Shown: positions 15,502 to 25,111 of the stretch, piece after piece
How the letters are laid out: every line of letters starts with the position of its first letter
Numbering within the stretch: position 1 is the first letter of the stretch
Assembly (NCBI GenBank): GCA_050952465.1
Contig: JBMNKZ010000006.1
Span: forward strand, 1-64,000
Length of the DNA: 64,000 nucleotides
Reading direction: 5' to 3'
From: DUPU01 sp050952465
GTDB lineage: Bacteria; Bacillota; Dehalobacteriia; Dehalobacteriales; Dehalobacteriaceae
The notes under the pieces: model-generated
Database searches by the model: none
What the model was told of the DNA's origin: nothing
The model's input: the letters and a program-made list of their open reading frames with translations, nothing else
Made by a program: the position numbers and the translations under genes

Positions 15502-17219
15502 GGGTGAATACGCCAACTGTTGTAAATCCCCGGGTTCGAGTTATTCCTGCAAAGGTTGAAACAGGAAGGGATGATGCTAATCCCGATGGAGAAAAGAAGA
15601 AGATTGCTGTATATGCCCGGGTATCTACAATGGAAGAAGAGCAACAATCAAGCCAGGAGCTTCAGGAAAGCTACTTTAAAGAAATGATTGCAAAAAATGA
15701 AAACTGGGAATTATATAAAATCTATGCTGACCACGGAGTTACCGGAACAAATACAAAAAATAGAACCGCCTTTAATGAGATGATTGAAGATGCAAAGGAA
15801 CAACAATTCGATATAATTATCACTAAATCAATTAGCCGGTTTGCACGAAATACCCTTGATTGTTTGACCTATGTACGTATGCTAAAAGGCTTAAAAAAGC
15901 CCGTGGGCGTGATTTTTGACCGTGAACGCATTTCGTCCTTGGACAGTAGCTCAGAAATGTTACTTACAATAATTGCCAGTATTAGCGAGGAAGAGAGCAA
16001 AACCATTAGTGCCAATGTCTGCTGGGGTGTAACAAAAAGATTTTCTCAAGGTATCCCCCATATTCCCACAACTTATTTTTTAGGATATGACGAGGATGAA
16101 GAAGGCAATCTGATTATTAATGAAGAGGAGGCTAAGACGGTAAGACGGATTTATAAAGAACTTCTTGCCGGAAAAGGAACAGTAGTAATTGCAAAAGAAT
16201 TGACCAGGGATAAAGTTAAAACTGCCAGGGGGAATACTAAATGGACCAGCGATTCGGTTCTTAAGCTGCTACGAAATGAGAAATATGCCGGGCATGCCCT
16301 TTGCCAGAAGTCGGTCACATTGGATCCTCTTACCCATAAACGGGTGAGAAATAAAAAACATAAGCCCCAATATTTTATCAGGAATCATCATCCGCCCATA
16401 ATTTCGGAAGAAGATTGGAACGAAGCTCAAAAAGAGCTAGACCGGAGAAGTAAAATGCTCCACGATCCGGGTGGAAAATATCGAAGGGCTTATAGCGGCA
16501 GAGCCCCCTTTTCTAATATGTTTTTTTGCGGAACGTGTGGAATGCCAATAATCCGCAGAAGAATTACTTCAAACAATAAAGAAAAAAAATATCACTTTAC
16601 TACTTGGCATTGCCGGGTAGCATCCCATAAATATAAAGCAGACTTTACTTGCAGCGCTAAATATATTTGGGAAGAGGTTATTGAGAGGGCATACAATGAA
16701 ATGCTGCTTAAAATGTCCAAGGAAATTGACCAGATTCGTGCTGAAGGGGAAGAAGCCATAGAAGATGTAGATCTATCGGCAGATGAGACCAGAAGATTGA
16801 AAGAGCTGGATGAGATTATCAAACGGATTAGTAATCGAATAAGTGAGCTATCCATGAAGGAGAGCACAACCTATGATCAAATTTATGACGCTACCTTAAG
16901 GAATCTAATTTATGAGTCTCAGATATATCAGCAAGAATATGAGGCACTGCTCAAAAGCCAGGAGGAAAGCAACTATATGAGAAAAAACCTGGAGACCCTG
17001 ATTAAACACCTACAAACCATAGAGGACTATGAAACCTTTAATGCCAACATCTTCAAAGAGATTGTTGAAAGCGGTATTTTTCATGAAGATTACGAAATAG
17101 AATTTATATTTAAATGTGGCATAAGAAGAAAAGCCTATGGATGGAGAAGAGGGAAAAACCCGGTGGAACCAATAGAATCAGGCATTGAGCAAGAAACAGG
17201 CTATAAAAACAGCCTTTAA
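15498..17219 (+). CDS. Large serine recombinase 2
   Basis: 573 aa. Catalytic domain YARVST (S43), GTNTKNRTAFNEM, TKSISRFARNTLD; recombinase domain with YAGHALCQKSVTLDP and RNHHPPIISEEDW; zinc ribbon CGTCG...WHC...C; C-terminal coiled coil. AGAAGGAGG lies inside the end of recombinase 1. Serine recombinases usually act alone as dimers or tetramers. The ATGA overlap with another full-length paralogue suggests co-production, perhaps as a hetero-oligomer with distinct half-site preferences (inference). Confidence 0.92.
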   Translation: MRVNTPTVVNPRVRVIPAKVETGRDDANPDGEKKKIAVYARVSTMEEEQQSSQELQESYFKEMIAKNENWELYKIYADHGVTGTNTKNRTAFNEMIEDAKEQQFDIIITKSISRFARNTLDCLTYVRMLKGLKKPVGVIFDRERISSLDSSSEMLLTIIASISEEESKTISANVCWGVTKRFSQGIPHIPTTYFLGYDEDEEGNLIINEEEAKTVRRIYKELLAGKGTVVIAKELTRDKVKTARGNTKWTSDSVLKLLRNEKYAGHALCQKSVTLDPLTHKRVRNKKHKPQYFIRNHHPPIISEEDWNEAQKELDRRSKMLHDPGGKYRRAYSGRAPFSNMFFCGTCGMPIIRRRITSNNKEKKYHFTTWHCRVASHKYKADFTCSAKYIWEEVIERAYNEMLLKMSKEIDQIRAEGEEAIEDVDLSADETRRLKELDEIIKRISNRISELSMKESTTYDQIYDATLRNLIYESQIYQQEYEALLKSQEESNYMRKNLETLIKHLQTIEDYETFNANIFKEIVESGIFHEDYEIEFIFKCGIRRKAYGWRRGKNPVEPIESGIEQETGYKNSL

Positions 17220-17289
17220 TCCTGGTAGCCTTATAGCTAAAATATTTTGACCAGAAGCTTACTAATTAGAAAAAGAGAAAAATAATAAA

Positions 17290-17384
17290 AACTCCTTAAA
17301 CCTATAAAGATTGTACTTGCAATAGTTTGATATGGATGCAAACATACGAACAAATGCAATCTTTGATAGGTGGGGAGTTTTTTT
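17290..17384 (+). promoter_or_regulatory. Attenuator-like hairpin covering the ribosome site of recombinase 3
   Basis: A long hairpin: AACTCC, CCTAT and AAGATTG blocks at 17290-17313 pair with CAATCTT, ATAGG and GGAGTT at 17357-17379, followed by seven T. The 3' arm contains the GGTGGGG ribosome site of the next gene, and the T-run ends at its ATG. The structure can act as an intrinsic terminator and can also mask translation initiation. Confidence 0.7.
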
Positions 17385-20300
17385 ATGGATGAAAAAGATA
17401 AGGCCATGTGGGTACATACCCTGTGGGATCCACTTGAGAAAATTGACCAGAGTCCACTTCATAGTAAAAAAGATGGTATTAAGGTCGCGGCTTATTGTCG
17501 GGTTAGCTTAGACTCGCTTAATCTATCAAAATCACTGGAGAGCCAAGTTAGTTACTATACCCATTATATTAATAACAGAAAAAATTGGAAGTTCGTCGGC
17601 ATCTATTTTGATAATCTAGTTTCCGGTAGAAAAGCATCACTCAGGCAGGGTTTCACACGGATGCTCAGGCACTGCGATGAAGGGAAGATAGACCTTATAT
17701 TAGTCAAAGATGTATCCAGGTTCTCCAGAAATGCAAAAGAACTTATTGAGATTGTTGAGCGGCTAAAAGAAATTAACGTAACGGTATATTTTGAAGCTGA
17801 AAACATCGAAAGCACCAGAAGCGATACTACTTATCTCCTAAAAACATTTGCTAGTATTGCCCAGGCTAAGATAGAAGAGATATCTTACAATGTAAAATGG
17901 GGCTATGAGAAAAGGACACTTGAAGGTAAAGCTGATATTAGAGACATGTATGGATATGATAAAGCCGAAGTCGATGGTGAAACAATAATTAAGATTAATG
18001 AAGAAGAAGCTCAAATTGTAAGAGAGATTTTTGCGATGTACCTTAACGGTTATAGTTCTTATAAGATAGCTGGAGAACTAAGCAGAAGAAATATTAAGAC
18101 TAAACAGGGAAAAAAGCTTTGGCGTTCAAGCACTATTGCAGGCATTTTATCAAATATTTCATATACAGGAGATATATTGGTTAGAAAAACAATTCAAGAT
18201 ATGCTCACCAACAAAATACGGTCAGCCAAAGGTATAGAAGATCAGTATTTTATTGAAAATCATCATCCAGCAATTATAACTAAAGAAGTATTCGAACAAG
18301 TACAAGAAAAGATAAAGAAAAATGGAAAACCTATTTCCCCTCCTACTCGTAGATATAATCCTTTACTTAAACGCGTTCATTGTGGGAATTGTGGATGTAA
18401 ATTTAACAGAAATAAAAATAGGGGTAAAGATTATTTTAAGTGTATTAGTAAAATGACCAATAAGAGCCTTTGTGTAAGTCCTGTGATTAAAGAAGATGAC
18501 ATAATAAAAATAATGCTTGGAGGATTCAAAGAACGGTTTGATATAGAAAATCCGAAAATCATAAGGCTGCTACAAAGATTATTAATCAAAATAAATCAAA
18601 ATGATCATTTTGAATTCCACCGCCTCAAAGCTTTGAACCAGATTCAATTGGCAAAAAGCTTGCGAGGCGTTGAATACACAGATGAAGATATCGAGCAAAT
18701 GGAAGAAAGTTATAAGGAATTTGAAAAAGAACTAGTAAAAATAGAAGATGATAGGAAGTTCCGATTAGAAGCAATTAAATGGTTGGATACTGTAGAAAAT
18801 TTTGAAGCCTTCGAAAACCAAGCCACAATTGAATATATGCGTGGCTGGATAAAAGAAATCACCATATATTCATTAAACGATTATAAAATCCACTGGATTG
18901 ATGGAAAAAACACGGAGATCGGAAGTTGTATATCAATTAAACCAGAACTTGAGGAACCTTTAGTAGATGAGAATTTAATAAAATTACAGATTAAAGGTTC
19001 TTTTGAAGAAAATAAAATCACCTTAGAGAAAGGAGGTGATATACAAAATAAGGAGGGAGTTATGATGCAAGCTGCAAAAAGGTTAAAGCCTGAAGAGCCA
19101 AAGTCTGATTTAATGTTTTTAAATATAAAAAAGCAAATAAGCAATTCTGTAGTAATGCAAACTACTGTACCTATACCTAGTAAGAAAAAACTGAAAGTAG
19201 CAGCTTATATTCGAGTTTCCACAGAAAGCGACCAACAGGAAATAAGTTTAAAGACGCAATATACTTATTTTTTGTACTACATTTTGCGAGATCCTCAGTA
19301 TATTCTGGCTGATATCTATATAGATGATGGAAAGAGTGGGCTGACTACAAAAGGAAGGACGGAATTTAATCGCTTAATAGATGATTGCGTCGCTGGTAAA
19401 GTGAATTTAATTATCACAAAATCCTTGTCTAGATTTGCTAGGAATACATTAGATACTCTCGAATATTTAAATCTCTTAAAAAATCTAGATCCTCCGGTAA
19501 ATGTGTGGTTTCAGAAAGAAAATCTTTATTCTTTAGATGAAAAAAGCGATCTATTAATAAAACTACTTTCAGTTATTGGGCAGGAAGAAAGTTTGAATAT
19601 GGGCGAGTCTATTGCTTGGGCGAAAAGGAGTTTAGCTAAAAGAGGAATAGTTAATCCCGGGCGATTAACTTACGGCTATTATTACGGAGAAAACAAAGAA
19701 TGGTTAATAAATAAAGAGGAAGAAAAAGTTGTAAGAAGAATTTACAAAGAATATCAAGAAGGAAAGGAAATTCTAAAAATAGCCAAGGGTCTTGAGAGTG
19801 AATCAATCCCATCGCCAAGTGGACAAAAAAATTGGGAATCAAAAAAAATTAAGGATATATTAAGTTCAGAGACTTATAGAGGAAACTATGTTTTTCAAAA
19901 ATTTTATAATCCGTCAGGTTTAATAAAGATAAAAACAAAAAACCAAGGTGAATTACCAATGTATTTTATTGAAAATCATCATCAACCTATAATTGATAGT
20001 GATGAATGGGAAAATATTCAAACAATAATGGAAATTAGAGATAAGGAGAGGCAAACTAAAATAGAAAAATATCTACCAGATACTAAAAAGAATGAAGCGT
20101 TTTCTAAAAAACTATACTGTGAAAAATGCCATAGTTATTTAGGATATATAAGACAGGTAGATAGGGGAAAAAATAATAAGGAAAATAGGCATTGGAGATG
20201 TTATAGTGCAAGAAAAGGCAGGGGTTGTGATTCTATACATTTAAAACAGGAGTATATAGAGGAGAACTTTTCTCAATGCTTAATGGACATAAAGCATAAT

Positions 20301-21038
20301 GAAGCTTTTAGAGAATATATCAATCAATATAAAGAGTCAGAAAAAATCACTCCAGAGGAAGAAAAACTAAGAGAAAGGTTAAATTTAGAAAGAGAAGAAT
20401 TAAATCAAAAGTTATATGCAGAAGTAGAAGGAGAGCTTAATAAAAAAGGCAAAGATGCAAAAAAAGTAGATAAATTGATTGATAGGATTATGAGGCTACG
20501 ACAACAGATAAATACGTTTACGCAAAGAGAAGAACAGCTTGAGCTAATTGAAGAAGATGTAGCTGCCATAATGAGAAGTTTAAAAGACTATAAAGATAAT
20601 ACAAAAACAGCTACAGGATATTATATGAAAGCGCCTAAATTTAATAAAGAAATATTTGAAGAACATATAGAAAAAGGAACCGTTGCTGATGATGGGAAAA
20701 TTATATATAAATTTAAATCGGGATTTGAGTGGGCAGCACCAATTGACTATTCAAACTTTCAAATAAAAGCAAGAAGAAAAATTGCTGCAAAGAGAGCAAA
20801 AGAAAGAGCAGAGTATTTAAAGGGGCCTGAGGTAAAAGAATTATTAGAATATTGTATAGAGCCAAAGACCTTTAAAGAAATGCAGAATTTTTTAGGTAAG
20901 TATGCCGCATATCATTCTTTTAGAAAACACATACTTGAGCCTTTGCTAAAACAGGGAATTGTAAAGATGACCATACCAGATCAACCTGTTCATAGATTAC
21001 AAAAATACTATTCGGTTGACAGGAAGAAACGCAATTGA
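17385..21038 (+). CDS. Fused tandem serine recombinases (3a-3b)
   Basis: 1217 aa from ATG 17385, about twice the family length. Residues 1-~545: a complete recombinase with YCRVSLDS (S41), KDVSRFSRN, zinc ribbon CGNCG...C...C and coiled coil. Residues ~560-1217: a second complete one with YIRVST (about S612), TKSLSRFARNTLD, zinc ribbon CEKC...C...C. It ends with an added winged-helix-like module (EVKELLEYCIEPKTFKEM, then LLKQGIVKMTIPDQP). The linker is encoded by AAAGGAGGTGAT and AAGGAGGGAG, two ribosome sites, followed by ATG ATG at 19062. The second half was evidently a separate gene and may still be initiated internally, giving a ~658 aa protein. Confidence 0.9.
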   Translation: MDEKDKAMWVHTLWDPLEKIDQSPLHSKKDGIKVAAYCRVSLDSLNLSKSLESQVSYYTHYINNRKNWKFVGIYFDNLVSGRKASLRQGFTRMLRHCDEGKIDLILVKDVSRFSRNAKELIEIVERLKEINVTVYFEAENIESTRSDTTYLLKTFASIAQAKIEEISYNVKWGYEKRTLEGKADIRDMYGYDKAEVDGETIIKINEEEAQIVREIFAMYLNGYSSYKIAGELSRRNIKTKQGKKLWRSSTIAGILSNISYTGDILVRKTIQDMLTNKIRSAKGIEDQYFIENHHPAIITKEVFEQVQEKIKKNGKPISPPTRRYNPLLKRVHCGNCGCKFNRNKNRGKDYFKCISKMTNKSLCVSPVIKEDDIIKIMLGGFKERFDIENPKIIRLLQRLLIKINQNDHFEFHRLKALNQIQLAKSLRGVEYTDEDIEQMEESYKEFEKELVKIEDDRKFRLEAIKWLDTVENFEAFENQATIEYMRGWIKEITIYSLNDYKIHWIDGKNTEIGSCISIKPELEEPLVDENLIKLQIKGSFEENKITLEKGGDIQNKEGVMMQAAKRLKPEEPKSDLMFLNIKKQISNSVVMQTTVPIPSKKKLKVAAYIRVSTESDQQEISLKTQYTYFLYYILRDPQYILADIYIDDGKSGLTTKGRTEFNRLIDDCVAGKVNLIITKSLSRFARNTLDTLEYLNLLKNLDPPVNVWFQKENLYSLDEKSDLLIKLLSVIGQEESLNMGESIAWAKRSLAKRGIVNPGRLTYGYYYGENKEWLINKEEEKVVRRIYKEYQEGKEILKIAKGLESESIPSPSGQKNWESKKIKDILSSETYRGNYVFQKFYNPSGLIKIKTKNQGELPMYFIENHHQPIIDSDEWENIQTIMEIRDKERQTKIEKYLPDTKKNEAFSKKLYCEKCHSYLGYIRQVDRGKNNKENRHWRCYSARKGRGCDSIHLKQEYIEENFSQCLMDIKHNEAFREYINQYKESEKITPEEEKLRERLNLEREELNQKLYAEVEGELNKKGKDAKKVDKLIDRIMRLRQQINTFTQREEQLELIEEDVAAIMRSLKDYKDNTKTATGYYMKAPKFNKEIFEEHIEKGTVADDGKIIYKFKSGFEWAAPIDYSNFQIKARRKIAAKRAKERAEYLKGPEVKELLEYCIEPKTFKEMQNFLGKYAAYHSFRKHILEPLLKQGIVKMTIPDQPVHRLQKYYSVDRKKRN

Positions 21039-21056
21039 ATATTTTATAAAGAATGA

Positions 21057-21113
21057 AACCCACTGAGTAGCTAGATAGAAATTATCAGGCTACTTGGTGG
21101 GTTATTTTTTTTT
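21057..21113 (+). terminator. Terminator of the recombinase operon
   Basis: AACCCAC..AGTAGC arms pair with GCTACT..GTGGGTT, followed by A and nine T. The outer stem is identical to the terminator at 23087. Confidence 0.85.
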
Positions 21114-21205
21114 GTAAAAATCAAATGAATACGAAGAAATATTAACTTTTTACTTGACATTTTGAAATATACAATATTTCTACTTATCCTTCGCGAATCA
21201 TGGAG
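21094..21205 (+). repeat. Element right-end repeat, copy 1
   Basis: About 112 bp closely matching 23130-23240: the GTGGGTT terminator arm, ATGAATACGAAGAAATAT, ACTTGACRTTTT, an AT-rich palindrome, TTTCTACTTATCC and AATCATGGAG. After the last G the two copies diverge completely. It is a probable recombined attachment site (element half plus chromosomal half). Confidence 0.75.
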
Positions 21206-22836
21206 AATCCGGGAAGATTGATTTGATTATCACAAAATCCATCTCGAGATTTGCGAGGAATACAGTTGATATTTTATATTACACTAGAATGCTTGCAACC
21301 TTAAAACCTCCTGTGTATATCAAATTCGAGAAGGAAAATATTTTAACTAAAGACTTACGCAGCCAAGCACTATTAACAATACTTGGATCTCTTAGCCAAG
21401 AGGAGTCCATAAACTTAGGAAAATCTGTGGCTTGGAGTAAAAAGAATTTAGCGGGTCGAGGAATCATTAAACCTGCGATGCTAGGATATGGCTATAAGTA
21501 TGGTAAAAATAGTGAGTGGATAATAGTTGAAGAAGAAGCTAGAGTAGTGCGAAGAATTTATAAAGAGTTTTTGCAAGGTAAAAGTGAAAGGAAAATAGCA
21601 CATGATTTAACTACTGAAGGCATAAAAACTCCAGAAGGTAAAAAGAATTGGAGCTTTGATACAATAAAAGAAATCCTGAACTCAGAGAGATATAATGGTG
21701 ATTATTTATTCCAACGATTTTATTCGACTTTAACTGTAGAAAAAAAAATCAAGAAAAACCATGGGGAAAAACCAATGTTTCTAGTCGAAGATCACCATCA
21801 GCCAATTATTGAGCAAGATCTTTGGGAGCAGGTCCAGGAAAGAATTATGATTCGAAAAAACAAAAGTAAAAAAAATGAAAAACCACCTAGTCTTAAGGAT
21901 AATGGAAAGAATGAAGTTTTTAACAAACGGCTTAAATGTGGTAAATGCGGTGCAACCATATCTTATGCCAAAGCAGGCTCAAAACCTTATGTTTATAAAA
22001 AATGGAGATGTATGGATGGATTTAGAGGATATTGCACAGTGGGAGGATTTTCGCAGGAATACTTGGAACAAAACTTCTCTCAGTTTCTTATGGATATGAA
22101 GTTTAATCCGTTGTTTCAAGCAGCAATTAATAACTTAATTGAAACGTTAAGTTTATCTGAATCAGAAAAGGAAGAAAGAGAGAATATAAAAATTAAAATC
22201 AATGAGCTTAGTCATCAGCTGCATCAAGTAGTGAAAGAAGGATTAGGAAAAAAAGGAAAAAATACAAAGAAGGTTGATGAGTTAACAAATAGAGTTTTAG
22301 AATTAAGAAAGCTGATTATAGACTTTGATAAAAGAGAAGAACAGCTGGGCATGGTTGTTCATCACTTACAAGTTTTAGAAACAAATCTAAAGAATTATAC
22401 TGACCCTACGAAAGATGATTATGGATTCTATCTAAACATTCCAGAATTCCTTGATACCGTTTATAAGACTTTTATTAAAGAAGGAATTTTGCATGAGGAC
22501 GGAAAAGTGACTTATAGTCTCCACTTAGGGCTAGAGTGGTCCGCACCAAATAACTATGTAAATTTCAAGCAGAGAATAAAGGATTACGAGCATAGAAGAA
22601 AGATAGAAGAAAAAGAGCGATATCTGAATGGACCGGAGGTAAAGGCATTAATAAAATTTTGCAGAACACCTAAAAGTATTCACGAAATGCATCAATTTTT
22701 TAAAAACTATAAACATGCACCTTCAATGAAGAAGAGTATTGTCGATCCACTCATTGAAAAGGGAATAATTAAAAGAACCATTCCGGATAAACCAAGTAGT
22801 AATAATCAACGTTATTATTCTGTTAAAGTTGATTAG
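21206..22836 (+). pseudogene. N-terminally truncated serine recombinase 4
   Basis: Coding from ESGKIDLIITKSISRFARN onward (longest start TTG 21223, 537 aa). About 100 residues with the catalytic serine motif are missing, cut exactly where the 112 bp repeat ends. What remains is a recombinase domain, a zinc ribbon (CGKCG...C...C), a coiled coil and the same C-terminal winged-helix-like module as recombinase 3b (EVKALIKFCRTPKS, IIKRTIPDKPSSNNQRYY). It is the closest relative of 3b here. It cannot catalyse strand exchange. Confidence 0.85.
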
Positions 22837-23086
22837 ATTATTGTGCGGGGGGAATGGATGGATTTAAGCTATTGTGTCCCAGTAAACTAGCCCCAAAGTT
22901 TAGTTTCTCCTCAAGCGATCATAATAAGCTAACACCTCGGCTATCACACCAGTCAACATCCCGAATAAGGTAATAATAGGTTCAAATGAGAGAAACCGCT
23001 AGGTGACCAGATTACTAATAGTGAGACTAGAGGTAGGTTCATCACATTGTGGTAAACATTATTTATATTATTGATAAACCCACTAA
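22837..23086. other. Intergenic, no convincing gene
   Basis: About 250 bp between recombinase 4 and the next terminator. On the minus strand a ~20-30 codon hydrophobic frame (GMLTGVIAEVLAYYDRL) is open but has no ribosome site. Otherwise nothing recognised. Confidence 0.4.
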
Positions 23087-23149
23087 GATAGAATCTTACT
23101 TCGGTAGAGTACCGAGGTTAGAGATAATCTTGGTGGGTTATTTTTTTTG
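23087..23149 (+). terminator. Terminator, paralogue of the one at 21057
   Basis: AACCCACTAAGAT with ATCTTGGTGGGTT as outer stem, an inner perfect 8 bp hairpin (CTTCGGTA/TACCGAGG type), then A and eight T. It shares the outer arms and downstream sequence with copy 1 but has a different interior. Confidence 0.8.
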
Positions 23150-23240
23150 TAAAAACCAGATGAATACGAAGAAATATCAATTTTTTACTTGACGTTTTAA
23201 ATGTACATTTATTTCTACTTATCCTTTTAGAATCATGGAG
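23130..23240 (+). repeat. Element right-end repeat, copy 2
   Basis: 111 bp copy of 21094-21205, ending AATCATGGAG. The AT-rich centre differs but is again palindromic (AAATGTACATTT). It abuts a truncated nucleotide-sugar dehydrogenase gene, so it marks an insertion boundary. Confidence 0.75.
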
Positions 23241-23770
23241 CCCAGATCATTCTTTCCGGCAGACGCATTAACGATGATATGGGAAAATATGTGGCGGAAA
23301 ATACCGTCAAGAAAATGATTCAGGCCAATAAGCCAATTAAGGGAGCCAAAGTGGCTATCCTGGGTATCACCTTTAAAGAAAATTGTCCGGATAGCAGAAA
23401 CACCAGGGTGATCGATATTATTAAAGAATTAAAAGAGTACGGCGTTAACGTTCAGGTAATTGATCCTGTGGCTGATGCACAAGAAGTTGAGGAAGAATAC
23501 GGAATTCATTTAAATAGGTTAGAAGACCTAAAAGGGGTGGATGCAGTAATTTTTGCCGTAGCCCACGAGGAGTTTATTAATTTAAGCCTTGAGGAAATCA
23601 AAAGCTGGTATCGGACATGCCCTAAACACCTCTTTAGCGCAATAAATGATGAAGTAGCTGCAACAATTGAGAATGGTTGTGAGAACAATAAAAATGTTCT
23701 AATTGATGTGAAAGGCATCTTTGATAGAAAAGAAGCAGAGGAATTAGACTATTTGTACTGGAGGCTTTAG
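23241..23770 (+). pseudogene. Nucleotide-sugar dehydrogenase, C-terminal third only (TviB/WbpO-like)
   Basis: The frame opens at the repeat boundary with QIILSGRRINDDMGKYV and continues through VAILGITFKENCPDSRNTRV to the end. This is the UDP-binding C-terminal part of UDP-N-acetyl-hexosamine 6-dehydrogenases. About 250-300 residues, including the Rossmann NAD site and catalytic Cys, are missing. An internal ATG 23279 gives 163 aa. The gene was interrupted by the recombinase element; its other part may lie left of the prophage. Confidence 0.85.
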
Positions 23771-23771
23771 G

Positions 23772-24764
23772 GTGAGTTATAAACATAATGTGGGCTATAA
23801 ACATTTAGAGTTTGACCGGGATAGTATCTTCTTAGTTACTGGAGGAGCAGGTTTTATTGGATCTAACCTTTGTGAAGCCCTCTTAGATATGGGTTATCAA
23901 GTAAGATGCATGGACAACTTCTCCACCGGGAAGAGAGAAAATATTGCGGGTTTTTTACATAATAAAAACTTCACTCTAATTGAAGATGATATTCGTAATC
24001 TTGAAGGGTGCCTGGTTGCTTGTGAAGGGGTCGATTATGTCCTCCATCAAGCGGCCTGGGGATCAGTGCCTCGCAGCATAGAAATGCCCTTATTATATGA
24101 AGAAATAAATATCAGTGGTACCCTTAATATGATGGAGGCAGCCAGACAGCAGGGAGTCAAGAAATTTGTTTATGCCTCAAGCTCATCAGTATATGGAGAC
24201 CATCCGGTACTCCCCAAAAAAGAGGGGCGGGAAGGCGCGCTTCTTTCTCCTTATGCTTTGACCAAGCGTGTTGATGAAGAATATGGCAGGCTATATAAGG
24301 AATTGTATGGGTTAGATACCTATGGTTTAAGGTATTTTAATGTGTTTGGCAGAAGGCAGGATCCGTATGGGGCTTATGCTGCTGTTATACCAAAGTTTAT
24401 AAAGCAGCTATTGAATGATGAGCAGCCTACCATTAATGGGGATGGGAAACAGTCGAGAGACTTTACATATATAGAGAACGTGATTGAAGCTAATCTTAAG
24501 GCATGCTTGGCACCAAGTAAGGTGGCGGGACAGGCCTTTAATGTTGCTTACGGGGGCAGAGAATATTTAATCGATATTTACCATGAACTATGCAGGGTAC
24601 TTGGGAAGGACATCGAGCCGATATTTGGGCCGGATCGGCCTGGGGATATCAAGCACAGTAATGCCGATATTACTAAGGCCAGAGAACTATTGGGATATGA
24701 GCCGGAATGGAGTTTTGAACGAGGCATTGAAGCAGCCATTGGGTGGTATCGGGAAAATTTATAG
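23772..24764 (+). CDS. UDP-N-acetylhexosamine 4-epimerase (TviC/WbpP-like)
   Basis: 330 aa SDR enzyme. It has FLVTGGAGFIGSNLCE (NAD-binding GxxGxxG, ~residue 16), YVLHQAAWGSVPRSI, SSSSVYGD, the catalytic YALTK (YxxxK) and FNVFGRRQDPYGAYAAVIPKF. The last two are typical of the WbpP/TviC group that interconverts UDP-GlcNAc(A) and UDP-GalNAc(A). GTG 23772 begins 1 nt after the dehydrogenase stop, so the two formed an operon for surface-polysaccharide precursor synthesis. With the dehydrogenase cut, this pathway is probably lost unless another copy exists. Confidence 0.88.
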   Translation: MSYKHNVGYKHLEFDRDSIFLVTGGAGFIGSNLCEALLDMGYQVRCMDNFSTGKRENIAGFLHNKNFTLIEDDIRNLEGCLVACEGVDYVLHQAAWGSVPRSIEMPLLYEEINISGTLNMMEAARQQGVKKFVYASSSSVYGDHPVLPKKEGREGALLSPYALTKRVDEEYGRLYKELYGLDTYGLRYFNVFGRRQDPYGAYAAVIPKFIKQLLNDEQPTINGDGKQSRDFTYIENVIEANLKACLAPSKVAGQAFNVAYGGREYLIDIYHELCRVLGKDIEPIFGPDRPGDIKHSNADITKARELLGYEPEWSFERGIEAAIGWYRENL

Positions 24765-25111
24765 TGTGGCAGGGGGACGCTTCTTTTGCAACATTGTTGT
24801 GATGCTTCTATTTAATTTCTATGATTAACCAAAGTATGGGTAAATTTAGAAAATGCCTAGTTGATACAAATATTGTTTTACGCTAAATTTCTCAATTCTT
24901 AGGAGACACAGAAGAGAATCATTAGGGTTGGATGAGTGGTCTGATGATCTGATGTATATTGTGCTGTTGACTAAATATTAAATATAGAAAGCATATCAGG
25001 TTGGGATAATTTTTAGATTTATGTTGTGTTTTTACAAACTTATAATAATACAATTTATTTTCTCACTTATCCAAAAAGGAAAACACATAACTAGTATTTT
25101 CCTTTATAAAC
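24765..25111. other. AT-rich intergenic, nothing recognised
   Basis: About 350 bp without convincing coding frames, structured RNA or repeats. Confidence 0.4.

Noticed and set aside
22861..22990. Minus-strand hydrophobic micro-ORF (LTGVIAEVLAYYD)
   Set aside because: No usable start with a ribosome site; kept only as a note in the intergenic entry.
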